From Mycobacterium arosiense ATCC BAA-1401 = DSM 45069 (GTDB lineage: Bacteria; Actinomycetota; Actinomycetes; Mycobacteriales; Mycobacteriaceae), in NCBI RefSeq assembly GCF_002086125.1, contig NZ_MVHG01000017.1, positions 25,244 through 89,243 on the forward strand: DNA of 64,000 bases. The letters are read 5' to 3'. The notes beneath the pieces are model-generated. The model was given only the letters and a program-made list of their open reading frames with translations, had not been told where the DNA came from and did no database searches. The position numbers were made by a program, and so were the translations under genes. Positions 24,148 to 33,000 of the stretch are shown here, piece after piece; position 1 is the first letter of the stretch; each line of letters starts with the position of its first letter.

Positions 24148-24924
24148 ATGCCGGACACCTTGGCGCTCGAACGGCCCTGCGACGGGGTCGCCATTGTGCG
24201 GCTCAATCGCCCGCAGCGGCTAAACGCCCTCAACGAGGCGATGCAGACCGAATTGGGCGACGCGCTCGGCGATCTGGCCGCCGACCCGGCGGTACGCGCC
24301 ATGGTGTTGACCGGTGCGGGACGCGGGTTCTGTGCAGGCATCGACATGCGCGACTTCGGCCCCTCGATGCTCGAAGCGACCGCACCCGCGCTGGACCGGA
24401 TGCGCTTCCAGGAGAGGATGGCCGCCCTCGCCGAGGCGGTGCGCGCGTTGCCACAGCCCGTCATCGCCGCGGTCAACGGTCCGTGCGTGGGCGCCGGGCT
24501 CGCGCTGTGCCTGGCCGCCGACATCCGAATCTGTTCGACCGCTGCGTCTTTCGGCAATGCCGCCATCCTGCTCGGGCTGTCGGGCGCCGAGATGGGCATG
24601 AGCTACCACCTGCCGCGCATCGTCGGCACCAGCGTGGCCGCCGACTGGATGCTCACCGGTCGCACCGTGTCAGCCACCGAGGCCGACCGTCGCGGGCTGG
24701 TCAGTGAGCTTGTCGAGGCGGATCGGCTGGCCAACCGCGCGGTCGAGCTGGCGTCGCTGATCGCAAGCCACGCCCCGCTGGGTGCGCAACTGACCAAGCG
24801 CGCCCTGCAGGTCAACACCGACGCCGCCAACCTGGCATCGGCGATGGAACTGGAAAACCGCAACCAGGTGATCTCCCACGCGACCGACGAGGCGGCCGAA
24901 CGCCGCAAGAAGTGGTCTTCATGA
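24148..24924 (+). CDS. Enoyl-CoA hydratase/isomerase family protein
   Basis: A 258-aa crotonase-fold protein. It has the CoA-binding and first oxyanion segment TGAGRGFCAGIDMRDFG, the second oxyanion segment NGPCVGAGLALCLAADIRICS, and then LGLSGAEMGMSYHLPRIVG. The usual catalytic Glu region is GAEMG, so a Glu corresponding to the second catalytic residue is present. Beta-oxidation hydration of an enoyl-CoA is the likely reaction. ATG 24148 is chosen because the upstream extension of this frame overlaps the thiolase remnant. Its stop overlaps the CaiB-like ATG (ATGA). Confidence 0.9.
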   Translation: MPDTLALERPCDGVAIVRLNRPQRLNALNEAMQTELGDALGDLAADPAVRAMVLTGAGRGFCAGIDMRDFGPSMLEATAPALDRMRFQERMAALAEAVRALPQPVIAAVNGPCVGAGLALCLAADIRICSTAASFGNAAILLGLSGAEMGMSYHLPRIVGTSVAADWMLTGRTVSATEADRRGLVSELVEADRLANRAVELASLIASHAPLGAQLTKRALQVNTDAANLASAMELENRNQVISHATDEAAERRKKWSS

Positions 24925-24971
24925 CCGGTCCCCTGCGCGGCGTGCGCATCGTCATGATGGGCGCATTGGGG
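24921..24971 (+). pseudogene. Remnant of a CaiB/BaiF (class III CoA-transferase/racemase) gene
   Basis: ATG 24921 overlaps the hydratase stop (ATGA) and opens MTGPLRGVRIVMMGALG, which fits the typical start of mycobacterial alpha-methylacyl-CoA racemase and CaiB proteins (GPLxGVRVVxxxGxGPGP). The similarity ends after about 17 codons. The rest of the ~360-residue gene is missing, and 55 bp later the acyl-CoA dehydrogenase begins with its own AGAAAGGA SD. A deletion that removed nearly the whole gene is inferred. Confidence 0.55.
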
Positions 24972-25027
24972 ACGCCGGAGTGGTGGCCCAGAGCAATTCA
25001 AAGTGACCAACCCAGAAAGGACGACAC

Positions 25028-26353
25028 ATGTCGTGGGACTTCTCCACCGACCCGGACTGGGCCGAACAACTGCAGTGGGTCGAAAGCTTTGTGCGCGAGG
25101 AGTGCGAACCGATCGACCTCATTGTCACCGAATCCCACGACCTCAATGACCCGGTGCGTCAGGCGCTGATCCCGCCGCTGCAGGACGTCGTGAAGAAGCG
25201 CGGCCTATGGGCCACCCACCTGGGCCCGCGTTTGGGCGGTCCGGGCTATGGGCAGGTGAAACTGGCGCTGCTGAACGAGATTCTGGGACGCTCGGAATGC
25301 GCGCCGATCGTGTTCGGCTCGCAGGCCCCCGATTCGGGCAACAGCGAAATCCTGGCGCATTACGGCACGCCCGAGCTCAAGGAGCGCTACCTGGAGCCGC
25401 TACTGGACAACCGCATCATCTCCTGCTTCTCGATGACCGAGCCGCAGGGCGGGGCCGACCCGAAGGTGTTCCGCACCACCGCCGCGCAAGACGGCGATCA
25501 CTGGGTCATCAACGGGGAGAAATGGTTTTCGTCGTTCGCCTCGATGGCGTCGTTCCTCATCGTGATGGCGATGACCGATCCCGAGGCGCCGCCCTACGAG
25601 CGTTACTCGATGTTCGTCGTTCCCGGCGACACCCCCGGCATCAACGTGCTGCGCGACGTCGGGCTGGGTTACCAGCCGATTGGCGGTGGGCGTGAGGGGT
25701 ATGTGCGTTACGAAAACGTCCGCGTGCCCGCCGATCACATGCTGGGGCCGCGCGGCGGAGCCTTCGTCGTCGCGCAGACCCGCCTGGGCGGCGGGCGGAT
25801 TCACCACGCGATGCGCACCGTGGGCCTGGTCCGCCGGATCTTCGACATGATCTGTGAACGGGCGGCGTCGCGCTACACCCAGGGTGAGCTGCTGGCCAAC
25901 AAGCAGCTGGTACAGGAGATGGTCGCCGACTCGTGGATGGAGATCGAGGCGTTCCGGCTGCTGACGCTCCAAACCGCTTGGAAAATCGACCGATTCAATG
26001 ACTATAAGGCCGTTCGGGCCGACATCTCGGCGGTGAAGGCGATGATGCAGAAGGTGCTGCATGACGTGTCATCGCGGGCGCTTCAATTGCACGGCTCGTT
26101 GGGCACGACCCACGAAATGCCGTTCGTGCAATATCTCGTCGAGTCATTCGTGCTCGGGCTGGCCGACGGTCCCACCGAAGTGCACAAGGTCACGCTGGCG
26201 CGGCTGTTGCTCAAAGACCGTCAACCCGCGCCGGATCTGTTTCCCTCCGAACATTTGCTGCGATTGCGGGCGGCCGCCGAAGCCAAGTTCGCCGACAAGC
26301 TGGCGGGCATCCCGCGCGACGAGGTCGCGGGCCCGATCAGACGGCCTTGGTGA
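25028..26353 (+). CDS. Acyl-CoA dehydrogenase
   Basis: A 441-aa FAD-dependent acyl-CoA dehydrogenase. CFSMTEPQGGADPKVFRTTA is the FAD/substrate segment of the beta domain, and YVRYENVRVPADHMLGPRGGAF, LGGGRIHHAMRTVG and LHGSLGTTHEMPF mark the C-terminal helical domain. GLADGPTEVHKVTLAR holds the position of the FAD-binding Gxx(S/T)E motif. It is slightly longer than most FadE proteins. It is probably the last gene of a thiolase-hydratase-CaiB-dehydrogenase operon of which only two genes are intact. The last 17 bp overlap the convergent porin gene. Confidence 0.9.
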   Translation: MSWDFSTDPDWAEQLQWVESFVREECEPIDLIVTESHDLNDPVRQALIPPLQDVVKKRGLWATHLGPRLGGPGYGQVKLALLNEILGRSECAPIVFGSQAPDSGNSEILAHYGTPELKERYLEPLLDNRIISCFSMTEPQGGADPKVFRTTAAQDGDHWVINGEKWFSSFASMASFLIVMAMTDPEAPPYERYSMFVVPGDTPGINVLRDVGLGYQPIGGGREGYVRYENVRVPADHMLGPRGGAFVVAQTRLGGGRIHHAMRTVGLVRRIFDMICERAASRYTQGELLANKQLVQEMVADSWMEIEAFRLLTLQTAWKIDRFNDYKAVRADISAVKAMMQKVLHDVSSRALQLHGSLGTTHEMPFVQYLVESFVLGLADGPTEVHKVTLARLLLKDRQPAPDLFPSEHLLRLRAAAEAKFADKLAGIPRDEVAGPIRRPW

Positions 26354-27095
26354 CGCCGACGTAGGACAGGACCACGTCGGAGAGGTCGGTCACCCGGGTG
26401 AGCACCGCATAGGAGCGGATGAACGACTGGCCCACACACCCGTCGATCTTGACGTGGAAGTTGCTGATCATCACCCAAGGATTTGCACCCTTGAACTGCT
26501 TCTTGATCACCGGCACGACGATCACCAGGCCGGGCTTGAGTCCCACGCTCATCACGCCGTTGATGGGTGCCGAAACGAACGGCAGCAGCGGCGGCAGCGT
26601 GCCGGTGGCATCGAACGTGGGGCTGACACCGGGAATGATGCCGGCGCCGCCCTCCATGATCACCCCGTTGGACGTACTCATGTCGATCCCGCAGCCGATC
26701 TGATAGCCCACTTCCAGCACGCCGTGGGGCTCTTCGGGCCCCCTGAGCGAGCCGACGAAAATGCCGCTGGACATGTATTCGCGCGACGAGATGGCGGTGG
26801 TCAGCGGCGCCACCGGAACCTGCATCTCGTCCTTCGCGCCCAGTCCCAGGGTCCAGCCGTCCGGGGTGTTGAGGATCGCGGGCGGATTCGAGGGCACCGC
26901 CGCTTCGGCCGCCGGCGCCGCATCGGGAGGAGCGAAGCCCGGCTCGGGCTCAGAATCAGCCGAAGGCGCCGCGATCACGGACATGGCGAGGCAAACGGCG
27001 ATAGCCGCGGCATAACGGACGACAATGACTACCGGCCTCACGCGCGAAACCGTACGCAGGGCCGGGTGCGGCGCGTGAAATTTGCTGGCCGGCAA
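26337..27095 (-). CDS. MspA-family outer-membrane porin
   Basis: A 252-aa exported protein. A hydrophobic signal segment (VVRYAAAIAVCLAMSVIAAPSADS, split) is followed by the MspA-type beta domain: DGWTLGLGAKDEMQVPVAPL, SSREYMSSGIFVGSL, LEVGYQIGCGIDMSTSNG, and FHVKIDGCVGQSFIRSYAVL near the end. MspA homologues form octameric goblet pores in the mycobacterial outer membrane. The start is uncertain: GTG-type starts ~20 residues inside the frame (before RPVVIVVRY) would leave a more normal signal peptide. M. tuberculosis lacks close MspA homologues, so this points to a non-tuberculous species. Confidence 0.85.
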   Translation of the reverse strand: MPASKFHAPHPALRTVSRVRPVVIVVRYAAAIAVCLAMSVIAAPSADSEPEPGFAPPDAAPAAEAAVPSNPPAILNTPDGWTLGLGAKDEMQVPVAPLTTAISSREYMSSGIFVGSLRGPEEPHGVLEVGYQIGCGIDMSTSNGVIMEGGAGIIPGVSPTFDATGTLPPLLPFVSAPINGVMSVGLKPGLVIVVPVIKKQFKGANPWVMISNFHVKIDGCVGQSFIRSYAVLTRVTDLSDVVLSYVGVTKAV

Positions 27096-27192
27096 TCCGA
27101 ACTTGTTGTTCGTTCGTGACTCTAATGCGATGTAGAATCGTCATTAGCGTTTCGACAATCTCCAATATCCGGCGGATTACGGAGAGGTGGCG

Positions 27193-27444
27193 ATGATATC
27201 TCGCAGGCGCGCTCGCCTATTGGTCGCGGGTTCGATGGTCATTGCGGCTCTGACCGGCGGCACGGGAACAGCGCTGGCAAATCCGGACGCGGGCCAGCAG
27301 CCAGACATTCCGACGATCGATGAATGGCCGATACAGTTCCCGACCACCTTGACGAATCCGATCGACGATGACGAAAACGCTCTGTCGACCAGCGGCGGCG
27401 GTGTCGGAATGGTTTGCGAAAACATCTCAGCCCACTGCGGCTGA
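27193..27444 (+). CDS. Small secreted protein of unknown function
   Basis: An 83-aa protein with a standard Sec signal peptide: ISRRRARLLVAGSMVIAAL and a cleavage-type ALA-NP near residue 30. The mature part (~53 aa) is acidic and Pro/Asp-rich, contains two cysteines close to the C-terminus (VCENISAHCG), and has no recognised domain. ATG 27193 is preferred over GTG 27187 because GGAGAGG is then at proper distance. It is divergent from the porin gene with a ~100-bp space between them, so shared regulation is possible. Confidence 0.7.
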   Translation: MISRRRARLLVAGSMVIAALTGGTGTALANPDAGQQPDIPTIDEWPIQFPTTLTNPIDDDENALSTSGGGVGMVCENISAHCG

Positions 27445-27456
27445 CCGGCTGTCCCG

Positions 27457-28416
27457 TCAATCCAGCAGCGACCGACCGCGCGCCAGCAGGCTCGGCAAAA
27501 CCGCTGCCATGCCCTCCAGTTCGGCCCGCGGCGCCGCCCGGCGGCGATTGTGCTTGACGATCAGCGACCAGGTCGCCGTCGACTTGAAGCACGCCAGCGC
27601 GGTGAACCACCCCAGATCCGTTATTTCGCAACCTAACTCGGATGCATAGAGCTCGGCGAGTTCATCGATCGGCGGCACCACACCGTCGGGCGGGTCGGCC
27701 CGTCGGTAGGTGTCCGGGTCGCAGTTGATCAGGAACCAGCCGGCATCGATGCGCGGATCGCCTATCGACCAGATCTCCCAGTCGATGACCGCGTTGATCC
27801 GCGGTCCGGCCGCGAGCAGGTTGCCCAGCCGGAAGTCACCGTGCACCACGCGCGGCGCCATCGCACGCGGTGCGCAATCGAGCAGCGCGTCACGCACGTT
27901 CGGCCACTCGGGGGCCAGCGCCGGGTCGACGCTGCGCAACGTGTCGGACCACCGGTGGACTTCGGCGACCGGGTCGACCACGGGTTCATCGCCCAGTCCG
28001 AGGTCCGCGGCCGCGAGCCTGTGCAGCGCGGCCATCGCGCGGCACGCATTGCGATACCGATCGGACAGGCCCCCGACGGGCGGGCAGCCGTCGAATAACG
28101 GTTCGGCACAATCGCCTTCGACATGCGTCATCACATACAGCGGCGGCGTGCCGGGCGGATCCCCCGCATCCTCGAACAGCACCGTCGGCACCGGGACATT
28201 GGTTGTGTTGAGCGCTTTGATGATGCGGGCCTGACGGAGCACGTCGCGATGCGCTACGGGTTCGACACCCGGCGGGGCCACCTTGATCACCACCCGCCGG
28301 CCATTCCTGATGCCCGCGAAGGTGAGGCTGGAGGCTCCCCCGGCGAGCGGAGCGACGTCGGCGATGCCGGCACCGGCGAGCCGGCGGCGCAGCTCGGTCG
28401 GATCGAGCTCGGCCAT
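27457..28416 (-). CDS. Aminoglycoside-phosphotransferase-like kinase (APH fold)
   Basis: A 319-aa protein of the APH/choline-kinase fold. RVVIKVAPPG holds the ATP-site Lys, VVHGDFRLGNLL is the catalytic HGDxxxxN loop, and VIDWEIWSIGDPRID is the metal-binding D. In mycobacteria such genes occur beside acyl-CoA and SDR genes and are annotated as phosphotransferase-family proteins. The substrate is unknown. Its ATG is directly adjacent to the TGA of the upstream SDR, so the two form an operon. Confidence 0.85.
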   Translation of the reverse strand: MAELDPTELRRRLAGAGIADVAPLAGGASSLTFAGIRNGRRVVIKVAPPGVEPVAHRDVLRQARIIKALNTTNVPVPTVLFEDAGDPPGTPPLYVMTHVEGDCAEPLFDGCPPVGGLSDRYRNACRAMAALHRLAAADLGLGDEPVVDPVAEVHRWSDTLRSVDPALAPEWPNVRDALLDCAPRAMAPRVVHGDFRLGNLLAAGPRINAVIDWEIWSIGDPRIDAGWFLINCDPDTYRRADPPDGVVPPIDELAELYASELGCEITDLGWFTALACFKSTATWSLIVKHNRRRAAPRAELEGMAAVLPSLLARGRSLLD

Positions 28417-29214
28417 TCAGCCCGCCGGCGCGGTCCAGCCGACCTCGGCGAGGAAAGGCTGGGTGTGCGCGATGCGCCCGGTCAGCGTCTTCGGATCGCC
28501 GGTGCACAGCCGGAACGCCGTCTCGGTGATCAGCGCGATGTCCTCGGTGTCGGTCTTGGCCAGATCGAGGGCGCCGGCGCCGGGCGTGGCCACGGGATTG
28601 GACGGGGCAGCGGCGTTGACCGCGATTCCGTCATCGTAGAGTTCGGCCGCAAAGCTTTTCGTCAATCGGTTGAGGGCGGCCTTGGCCGTGCCGTAGATGC
28701 CGAAGCCCGCGGACCGGTCGAACTCGGAGAACGGCGGCCCGGGCGGCAGGTCACCGCCCACCGAGGTCAGGTTCAAAATCCAGCCGCGTCCGCGCTCGCG
28801 CATCGCGGGTATCGCCAGCTGACACAGGTGCAAGGGCCCGAGCACATGCATCTCCATCATCAGCCGCGCTCGCCGCTCGGGAAATCCGTCGAGGGGCCGC
28901 AGGAACGTTACGGCCGCGTTATTGACCAGGATATCGGGTGCGCCGACAGAGCTGACCACCGCGGCGAAAAGCCGCTCACGGTCTTCGGATTGGGACAGAT
29001 CCGCTTGGACCGCAATGGCTTTCCCGCCCCCGGCGACGATTTCGTCGCGGGTCTGGCTCAGCGACCCCTGGTACTTGCGATCGGGGTCCATCGTGCGGGC
29101 GGTCAGTGCCACCGTGGCGCCGCGTTCGGCCAGCCGTGTGGCTATCGCCCTGCCCAGGCCCCGGCTGCTGCCGGTGACGAGGGCCACCATCCCGTCGCAC
29201 CGCTGCGCGCTCAT
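28417..29214 (-). CDS. Short-chain dehydrogenase/reductase
   Basis: A 265-aa classical SDR. TGSSRGLGRAIA is the NAD(P) loop, VNNAAVTFL the NNAA motif, NLTSVGG the catalytic Ser region, and FGIYGTAKAALNRL the catalytic YxxxK. The C-terminus is longer than minimal and ends with a GRIAHTQPFLAEVGW segment common in a mycobacterial SDR clade. It is the first gene of a two-gene unit with the APH-like kinase. The substrate is unknown. Confidence 0.87.
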   Translation of the reverse strand: MSAQRCDGMVALVTGSSRGLGRAIATRLAERGATVALTARTMDPDRKYQGSLSQTRDEIVAGGGKAIAVQADLSQSEDRERLFAAVVSSVGAPDILVNNAAVTFLRPLDGFPERRARLMMEMHVLGPLHLCQLAIPAMRERGRGWILNLTSVGGDLPPGPPFSEFDRSAGFGIYGTAKAALNRLTKSFAAELYDDGIAVNAAAPSNPVATPGAGALDLAKTDTEDIALITETAFRLCTGDPKTLTGRIAHTQPFLAEVGWTAPAG

Positions 29215-29274
29215 CGTCGTCCTCCTCGGCCTACCGGCCGTGCGGAAATGGCTTCTCCGTATCAGAGAATGCCA

Positions 29275-29748
29275 TTATCGCCGGCGGAGGGGAAGCGTTC
29301 GGCGGCGCGCGTCCAGGGAGTAGCTGCCGCCGCCGGCGAAGACCAGCAGGAAAAACGCAAAGCAGAACAGGATCGCCAACGCGCCCCCGTTGCCGGCCGG
29401 CGGATCGGCGACCGGCCACAGCGCCCGAGGTTGGTGCACCGAGAAGTAGGCGACCGCCATCTCACCCGAGGCGACGAACGCGGCGGCGCGGGTGAACAGG
29501 CCGGCGGCGACGAGCAGACCCGCGATGATCTCGATCAGTCCGGCGTACCAGCCGGGCCAGGATCCGAACTCGACGACAACCGGCGAGCGGACGGGCCAAT
29601 TGAACAGGCTTCTGCAGCCGTACGCGGCGAAGAGCAGACCGTAAACGAGGCGAAACAGGCTCAGCACGGCCGGGGCGTATCGGGCCAGGCGAGCGTCGAG
29701 ACCATTTCTCACGAGAGACAGGCTACGGTCGCCGCCCGAGAGGGTCAT
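29275..29748 (-). CDS. DoxX family membrane protein
   Basis: A 157-aa integral membrane protein with four hydrophobic helices. The DoxX-family pattern appears as LSLFRLVYGLLFAAYG in helix 1, WYAGLIEIIAGLLVAAGLFTRAAAFVASGEMAVAYF (split: IEIIAGLLVAAGLFTR, ASGEMAVAYF) in helices 2-3, and GNGGALAILFCFAFFLLVFAG in helix 4 (in part). In mycobacteria DoxX proteins associate with SodA and SseA in redox protection. Those genes are not nearby here. It is divergent from mmr. Confidence 0.85.
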   Translation of the reverse strand: MTLSGGDRSLSLVRNGLDARLARYAPAVLSLFRLVYGLLFAAYGCRSLFNWPVRSPVVVEFGSWPGWYAGLIEIIAGLLVAAGLFTRAAAFVASGEMAVAYFSVHQPRALWPVADPPAGNGGALAILFCFAFFLLVFAGGGSYSLDARRRTLPLRRR

Positions 29749-29804
29749 GCGGCGTCATCCTTCGGGTAAATACGTACGTGTCCAGGGCTATGCAAGGAGG
29801 CGTT

Positions 29805-30128
29805 TTGACCTATCTGTTTCTGCTCGGCGCCATATTCGCCGAAGTGGTAGCGACCAGCCTGCTCAAAAGCACCGAAGGTTTCAGCCGGCTGTGGCCGACC
29901 GTCGTGTGCCTGTTCGGTTATGCCGTGTCCTTTGCGCTGCTGGCGGCGTCGATCTCGCGCGGCATGCAGACCGACGTCGCCTATGCGCTGTGGTCGGCCA
30001 TCGGAACGGCCCTGATCGTGCTGATCGCGGTGCTGTTCTTGGGCTCGTCGATTTCGCTGACGAAGGTCGCCGGTGTCGGGCTGATTATCGCCGGAGTGGT
30101 CACGCTGAATCTGACCGGCGCGCATTGA
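29805..30128 (+). CDS. mmr: Small multidrug resistance efflux pump Mmr
   Basis: A 107-aa SMR-family drug/proton antiporter with four transmembrane helices. AIFAEVVATSLLKSTEGF carries the essential membrane-embedded Glu (residue ~13) and the TSLLKS pattern. YALWSAIGTALIVLIAVLFLG and GLIIAGVVTLNL form helices 3 and 4. TTG at 29805 is chosen over an upstream ATG because AAGGAGG sits four bases before it and the protein then begins at the usual family position. It matches Rv3065. A terminator hairpin follows. Confidence 0.93.
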   Translation: MTYLFLLGAIFAEVVATSLLKSTEGFSRLWPTVVCLFGYAVSFALLAASISRGMQTDVAYALWSAIGTALIVLIAVLFLGSSISLTKVAGVGLIIAGVVTLNLTGAH

Positions 30129-30131
30129 CCG

Positions 30132-30154
30132 CGGGCCGTTTCGTCGCCGGCCCG
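30132..30154 (+). terminator. Hairpin after mmr
   Basis: CGGGCCG (30132-30138) pairs with CGGCCCG (30148-30154) around a 9-nt loop, starting four bases after the mmr stop. No T run is present. The next gene, glgP, begins 140 bp later and needs its own promoter. Confidence 0.6.
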
Positions 30155-30295
30155 TGCCTTCCCGTTCACGTTTCGGACCTCTATTGCGGGTCTGATGTGC
30201 AAACATCGCTGCAAGACTGATGGTCCGTCGCCACCGGGCATTGCAGTGGCCCGGGGCGGTGCTGCCCGCCACCCCCCTAGCGAGTAGGACCCACC

Positions 30296-32818
30296 ATGAC
30301 CGATGTCGATCAGACGCCCTCCGACGGACTCTCCCCCGGCAACCCCACCCGGGCCGACCTGATCGAACACTCACGCACCGGGATGAGCGCGGCCGCACTA
30401 CAGCGGGCCATCAACGACCATCTGCGCTATTCGATCGGGCGTCCGGCGGCCGCCCGGCGCCCCGAGCACTACTACCGCGCGCTCGCCCTGGCCGTCCGTG
30501 ATCGCATGCAGGACCGTCGGGTGGCCTCGACGCAGACCTCGCTGGATCTCGGCCGCAAGGTGACCTGTTACCTGTCAGCCGAGTTTTTGATGGGCCCGCA
30601 ATTGGGCAACAACCTGCTGAATCTGAAGCTGGAGCGGGCGGCTCGCGAGGCGCTGGCGGCGATGGGCCAGAATCTCGACACGGTGCTGGCCTGCGAGGAG
30701 GAACCCGGGCTGGGCAACGGCGGCCTCGGCAGGCTCGCCGCGTGCTACCTGGACTCGCTGGCCACCCTGCAGCGCCCGGCGATCGGCTATGGCATCCGCT
30801 ACGAGTTCGGCATCTTCGACCAGGAAATCCGCGACGGCTGGCAGGTCGAGCAGACCGACAACTGGCTGGACAACGGAAACCCCTGGGAGATCGCCAAACC
30901 CGACGTCAGCTTCCTGGTGAAGTGGGGCGGCTACGCAGAGCACTACACCGACGACGTCGGCCACGACCGCGTCCGCTGGGTGCCGGGACGGTTGCTGAAA
31001 GGCACCGCCTACGACACGCCCATCCAGGGTTATGGCGTCAACACCTGCAACGTGTTGACGTTGTGGAGCGCGCGCGCCGTCAAGTCATTTGCGTTGGAGG
31101 CCTTCAACACCGGCGACTACTACAAGGCCGTCGAGGACGAGGTGACGTCCGAGACCGTCACCAAGGTGCTCTACCCCAATGACGAGCCCGAGGCCGGCAA
31201 GCGGCTGCGCCTGCTGCAGCAGTACTTCTTCGTTTCCTGCTCGCTGCAGCACGTGCTGCACATCATGGACGATCTGGCCGACGTCTCCGTCAAGGAGCTT
31301 CCTCAGCGGTTTGCGTTGCAGCTCAACGACACCCACCCCTCCATCGGGGTCGCCGAGCTGATGCGGCTGCTGGTCGACGAGCGCGAGCTGGACTGGGAGG
31401 CGGCGTGGGACATCACCGTCGCGACGTTCGGATACACCAATCACACCCTGCTGCCCGAGGCGCTGGAAACCTGGCCGCTGGAGATGTTCGCCGAGTCACT
31501 GCCGCGCCACCTCGAGATCATCTACGAGATCAACCACCGGTTCCTCGACGAGGTGCGCGCCCGCTTCCCCGGCGACGAGGACCGGGTCGCCCGGATGTCG
31601 TTGATCGGCGAGAACGGCGGCAAGAGCGTCCGGATGGCGCATTTGGCCGCCGTCGGCAGCCATGCCATCAACGGCGTCGCCGCGCTGCATTCGGAGCTGC
31701 TGAAAAGCAGTGTGCTCAAAGACTTTTACCAGATGTGGCCGGAGCGGTTCAGCAACAAGACGAACGGGGTGACACCGCGCCGCTTCCTGGCGCTGGCCAA
31801 CCCCGGGCTGCGCGAACTGCTGGACCGCACGGTCGGCGACGGCTGGTTGACCGATCTGGGTCGCCTGCGCGGGCTCGAGCCGTTCGTCGAGGACGCGGCC
31901 TTCCGGCGGGAATGGCGCGACATCAAGCGCACCAACAAGTCACGCCTGGCCAGATACATCGAATCGGTGGCCGGTGTGGAACTGAACCCCGATTGGCTAT
32001 TCGACGTCCAGGTCAAACGCATCCACGAATACAAGCGCCAGCACCTCAACGTATTGCACGTCGTCGCGCTGTATCACAGGCTCAAGTGCAATCCCGGGCT
32101 GTCGATTCCGCCGCGGGCCTTCATCTTCGGCGGCAAGGCCGCACCCGGATACTTCCTGGCGAAGCGGATCATCAAGCTCATCAACGCGGTCGGGGAAACC
32201 GTGAACGCCGACCCGGACGTGAACCAGTTCCTCAAGGTGGTCTTCGTGCCGAACTTCAACGTGCAAAACGCGCACATGATCTACCCGGCCGCCGATCTGT
32301 CCGAACAGATCTCCACCGCGGGCAAGGAAGCCTCGGGCACCGGGAACATGAAGTTCATGATCAACGGCGCGCTGACCATCGGCACCCTGGACGGCGCGAA
32401 CGTCGAGATGCGCGACGAGGTCGGGCCGGAGAACTTCTTCCTGTTCGGACTCACCGAGCAGCGAGTCAGGGCGGTCAAGGCCGACGGGTACCGCCCGGGT
32501 GATTACATCGACGGCAACGACGAGCTGCGTGCGGTGCTGGATCTGATTGCCGCAGGAACCTTTTCGCGCGGCGACACCGAGGTGTTCAAGCCCGTCGTGG
32601 ACAACCTGCGTTATGACGACCCTTTCCTGGTGTGCGCCGACTACGCGTCGTATGTGGACTGCCAGGAGCGGGTCGGCGCCGCATGGCAGGACCGGGAGTC
32701 GTGGGCCGGGATGTCGATCCTCAACACCGCGCGCAGCGGCAAGTTCTCGTCGGATCGCGCCATCACCGAGTACTGCGACGAGATCTGGAACGTCTGGCCG
32801 CTGACGGTCAAAATCTAG
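30296..32818 (+). CDS. glgP: Glycogen/alpha-glucan phosphorylase
   Basis: An 840-aa phosphorylase that releases glucose-1-phosphate from alpha-1,4-glucan ends. The family core is unmistakable: EPGLGNGGLGRLAACYLDSLATL (in part), YGIRYEFGIFDQ, FALQLNDTHPSIGVAELMRLL, RIHEYKRQHLNVLHVV, and EASGTGNMKFMINGALTIGTLDG (in part) with the pyridoxal-phosphate Lys. Its length equals maltodextrin/glycogen phosphorylases (Rv1328). ATG 30296 follows a weak AGTAGGA SD. Neighbouring genes are unrelated, so it stands alone here, although pgmA, which uses its product, lies about 27 kb downstream. Confidence 0.96.
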   Translation: MTDVDQTPSDGLSPGNPTRADLIEHSRTGMSAAALQRAINDHLRYSIGRPAAARRPEHYYRALALAVRDRMQDRRVASTQTSLDLGRKVTCYLSAEFLMGPQLGNNLLNLKLERAAREALAAMGQNLDTVLACEEEPGLGNGGLGRLAACYLDSLATLQRPAIGYGIRYEFGIFDQEIRDGWQVEQTDNWLDNGNPWEIAKPDVSFLVKWGGYAEHYTDDVGHDRVRWVPGRLLKGTAYDTPIQGYGVNTCNVLTLWSARAVKSFALEAFNTGDYYKAVEDEVTSETVTKVLYPNDEPEAGKRLRLLQQYFFVSCSLQHVLHIMDDLADVSVKELPQRFALQLNDTHPSIGVAELMRLLVDERELDWEAAWDITVATFGYTNHTLLPEALETWPLEMFAESLPRHLEIIYEINHRFLDEVRARFPGDEDRVARMSLIGENGGKSVRMAHLAAVGSHAINGVAALHSELLKSSVLKDFYQMWPERFSNKTNGVTPRRFLALANPGLRELLDRTVGDGWLTDLGRLRGLEPFVEDAAFRREWRDIKRTNKSRLARYIESVAGVELNPDWLFDVQVKRIHEYKRQHLNVLHVVALYHRLKCNPGLSIPPRAFIFGGKAAPGYFLAKRIIKLINAVGETVNADPDVNQFLKVVFVPNFNVQNAHMIYPAADLSEQISTAGKEASGTGNMKFMINGALTIGTLDGANVEMRDEVGPENFFLFGLTEQRVRAVKADGYRPGDYIDGNDELRAVLDLIAAGTFSRGDTEVFKPVVDNLRYDDPFLVCADYASYVDCQERVGAAWQDRESWAGMSILNTARSGKFSSDRAITEYCDEIWNVWPLTVKI

Positions 32819-33000
32819 TGGTAGCCGGGTAGTCCGGCCCGCGCCCGGAGGCACATCGGCCGCCGCCGCGACCGACGCCACCCGCCCCCGCAGCAGGCTT
32901 GCCCGAAACGGGCTAGGGTGGGCGCTCACGCTGAGGGTGCAGTGGACGTTGTCGCGGCCCCGCCGCAAGGATCTACAGAACGACTCGTGGCAGGAGAGAT

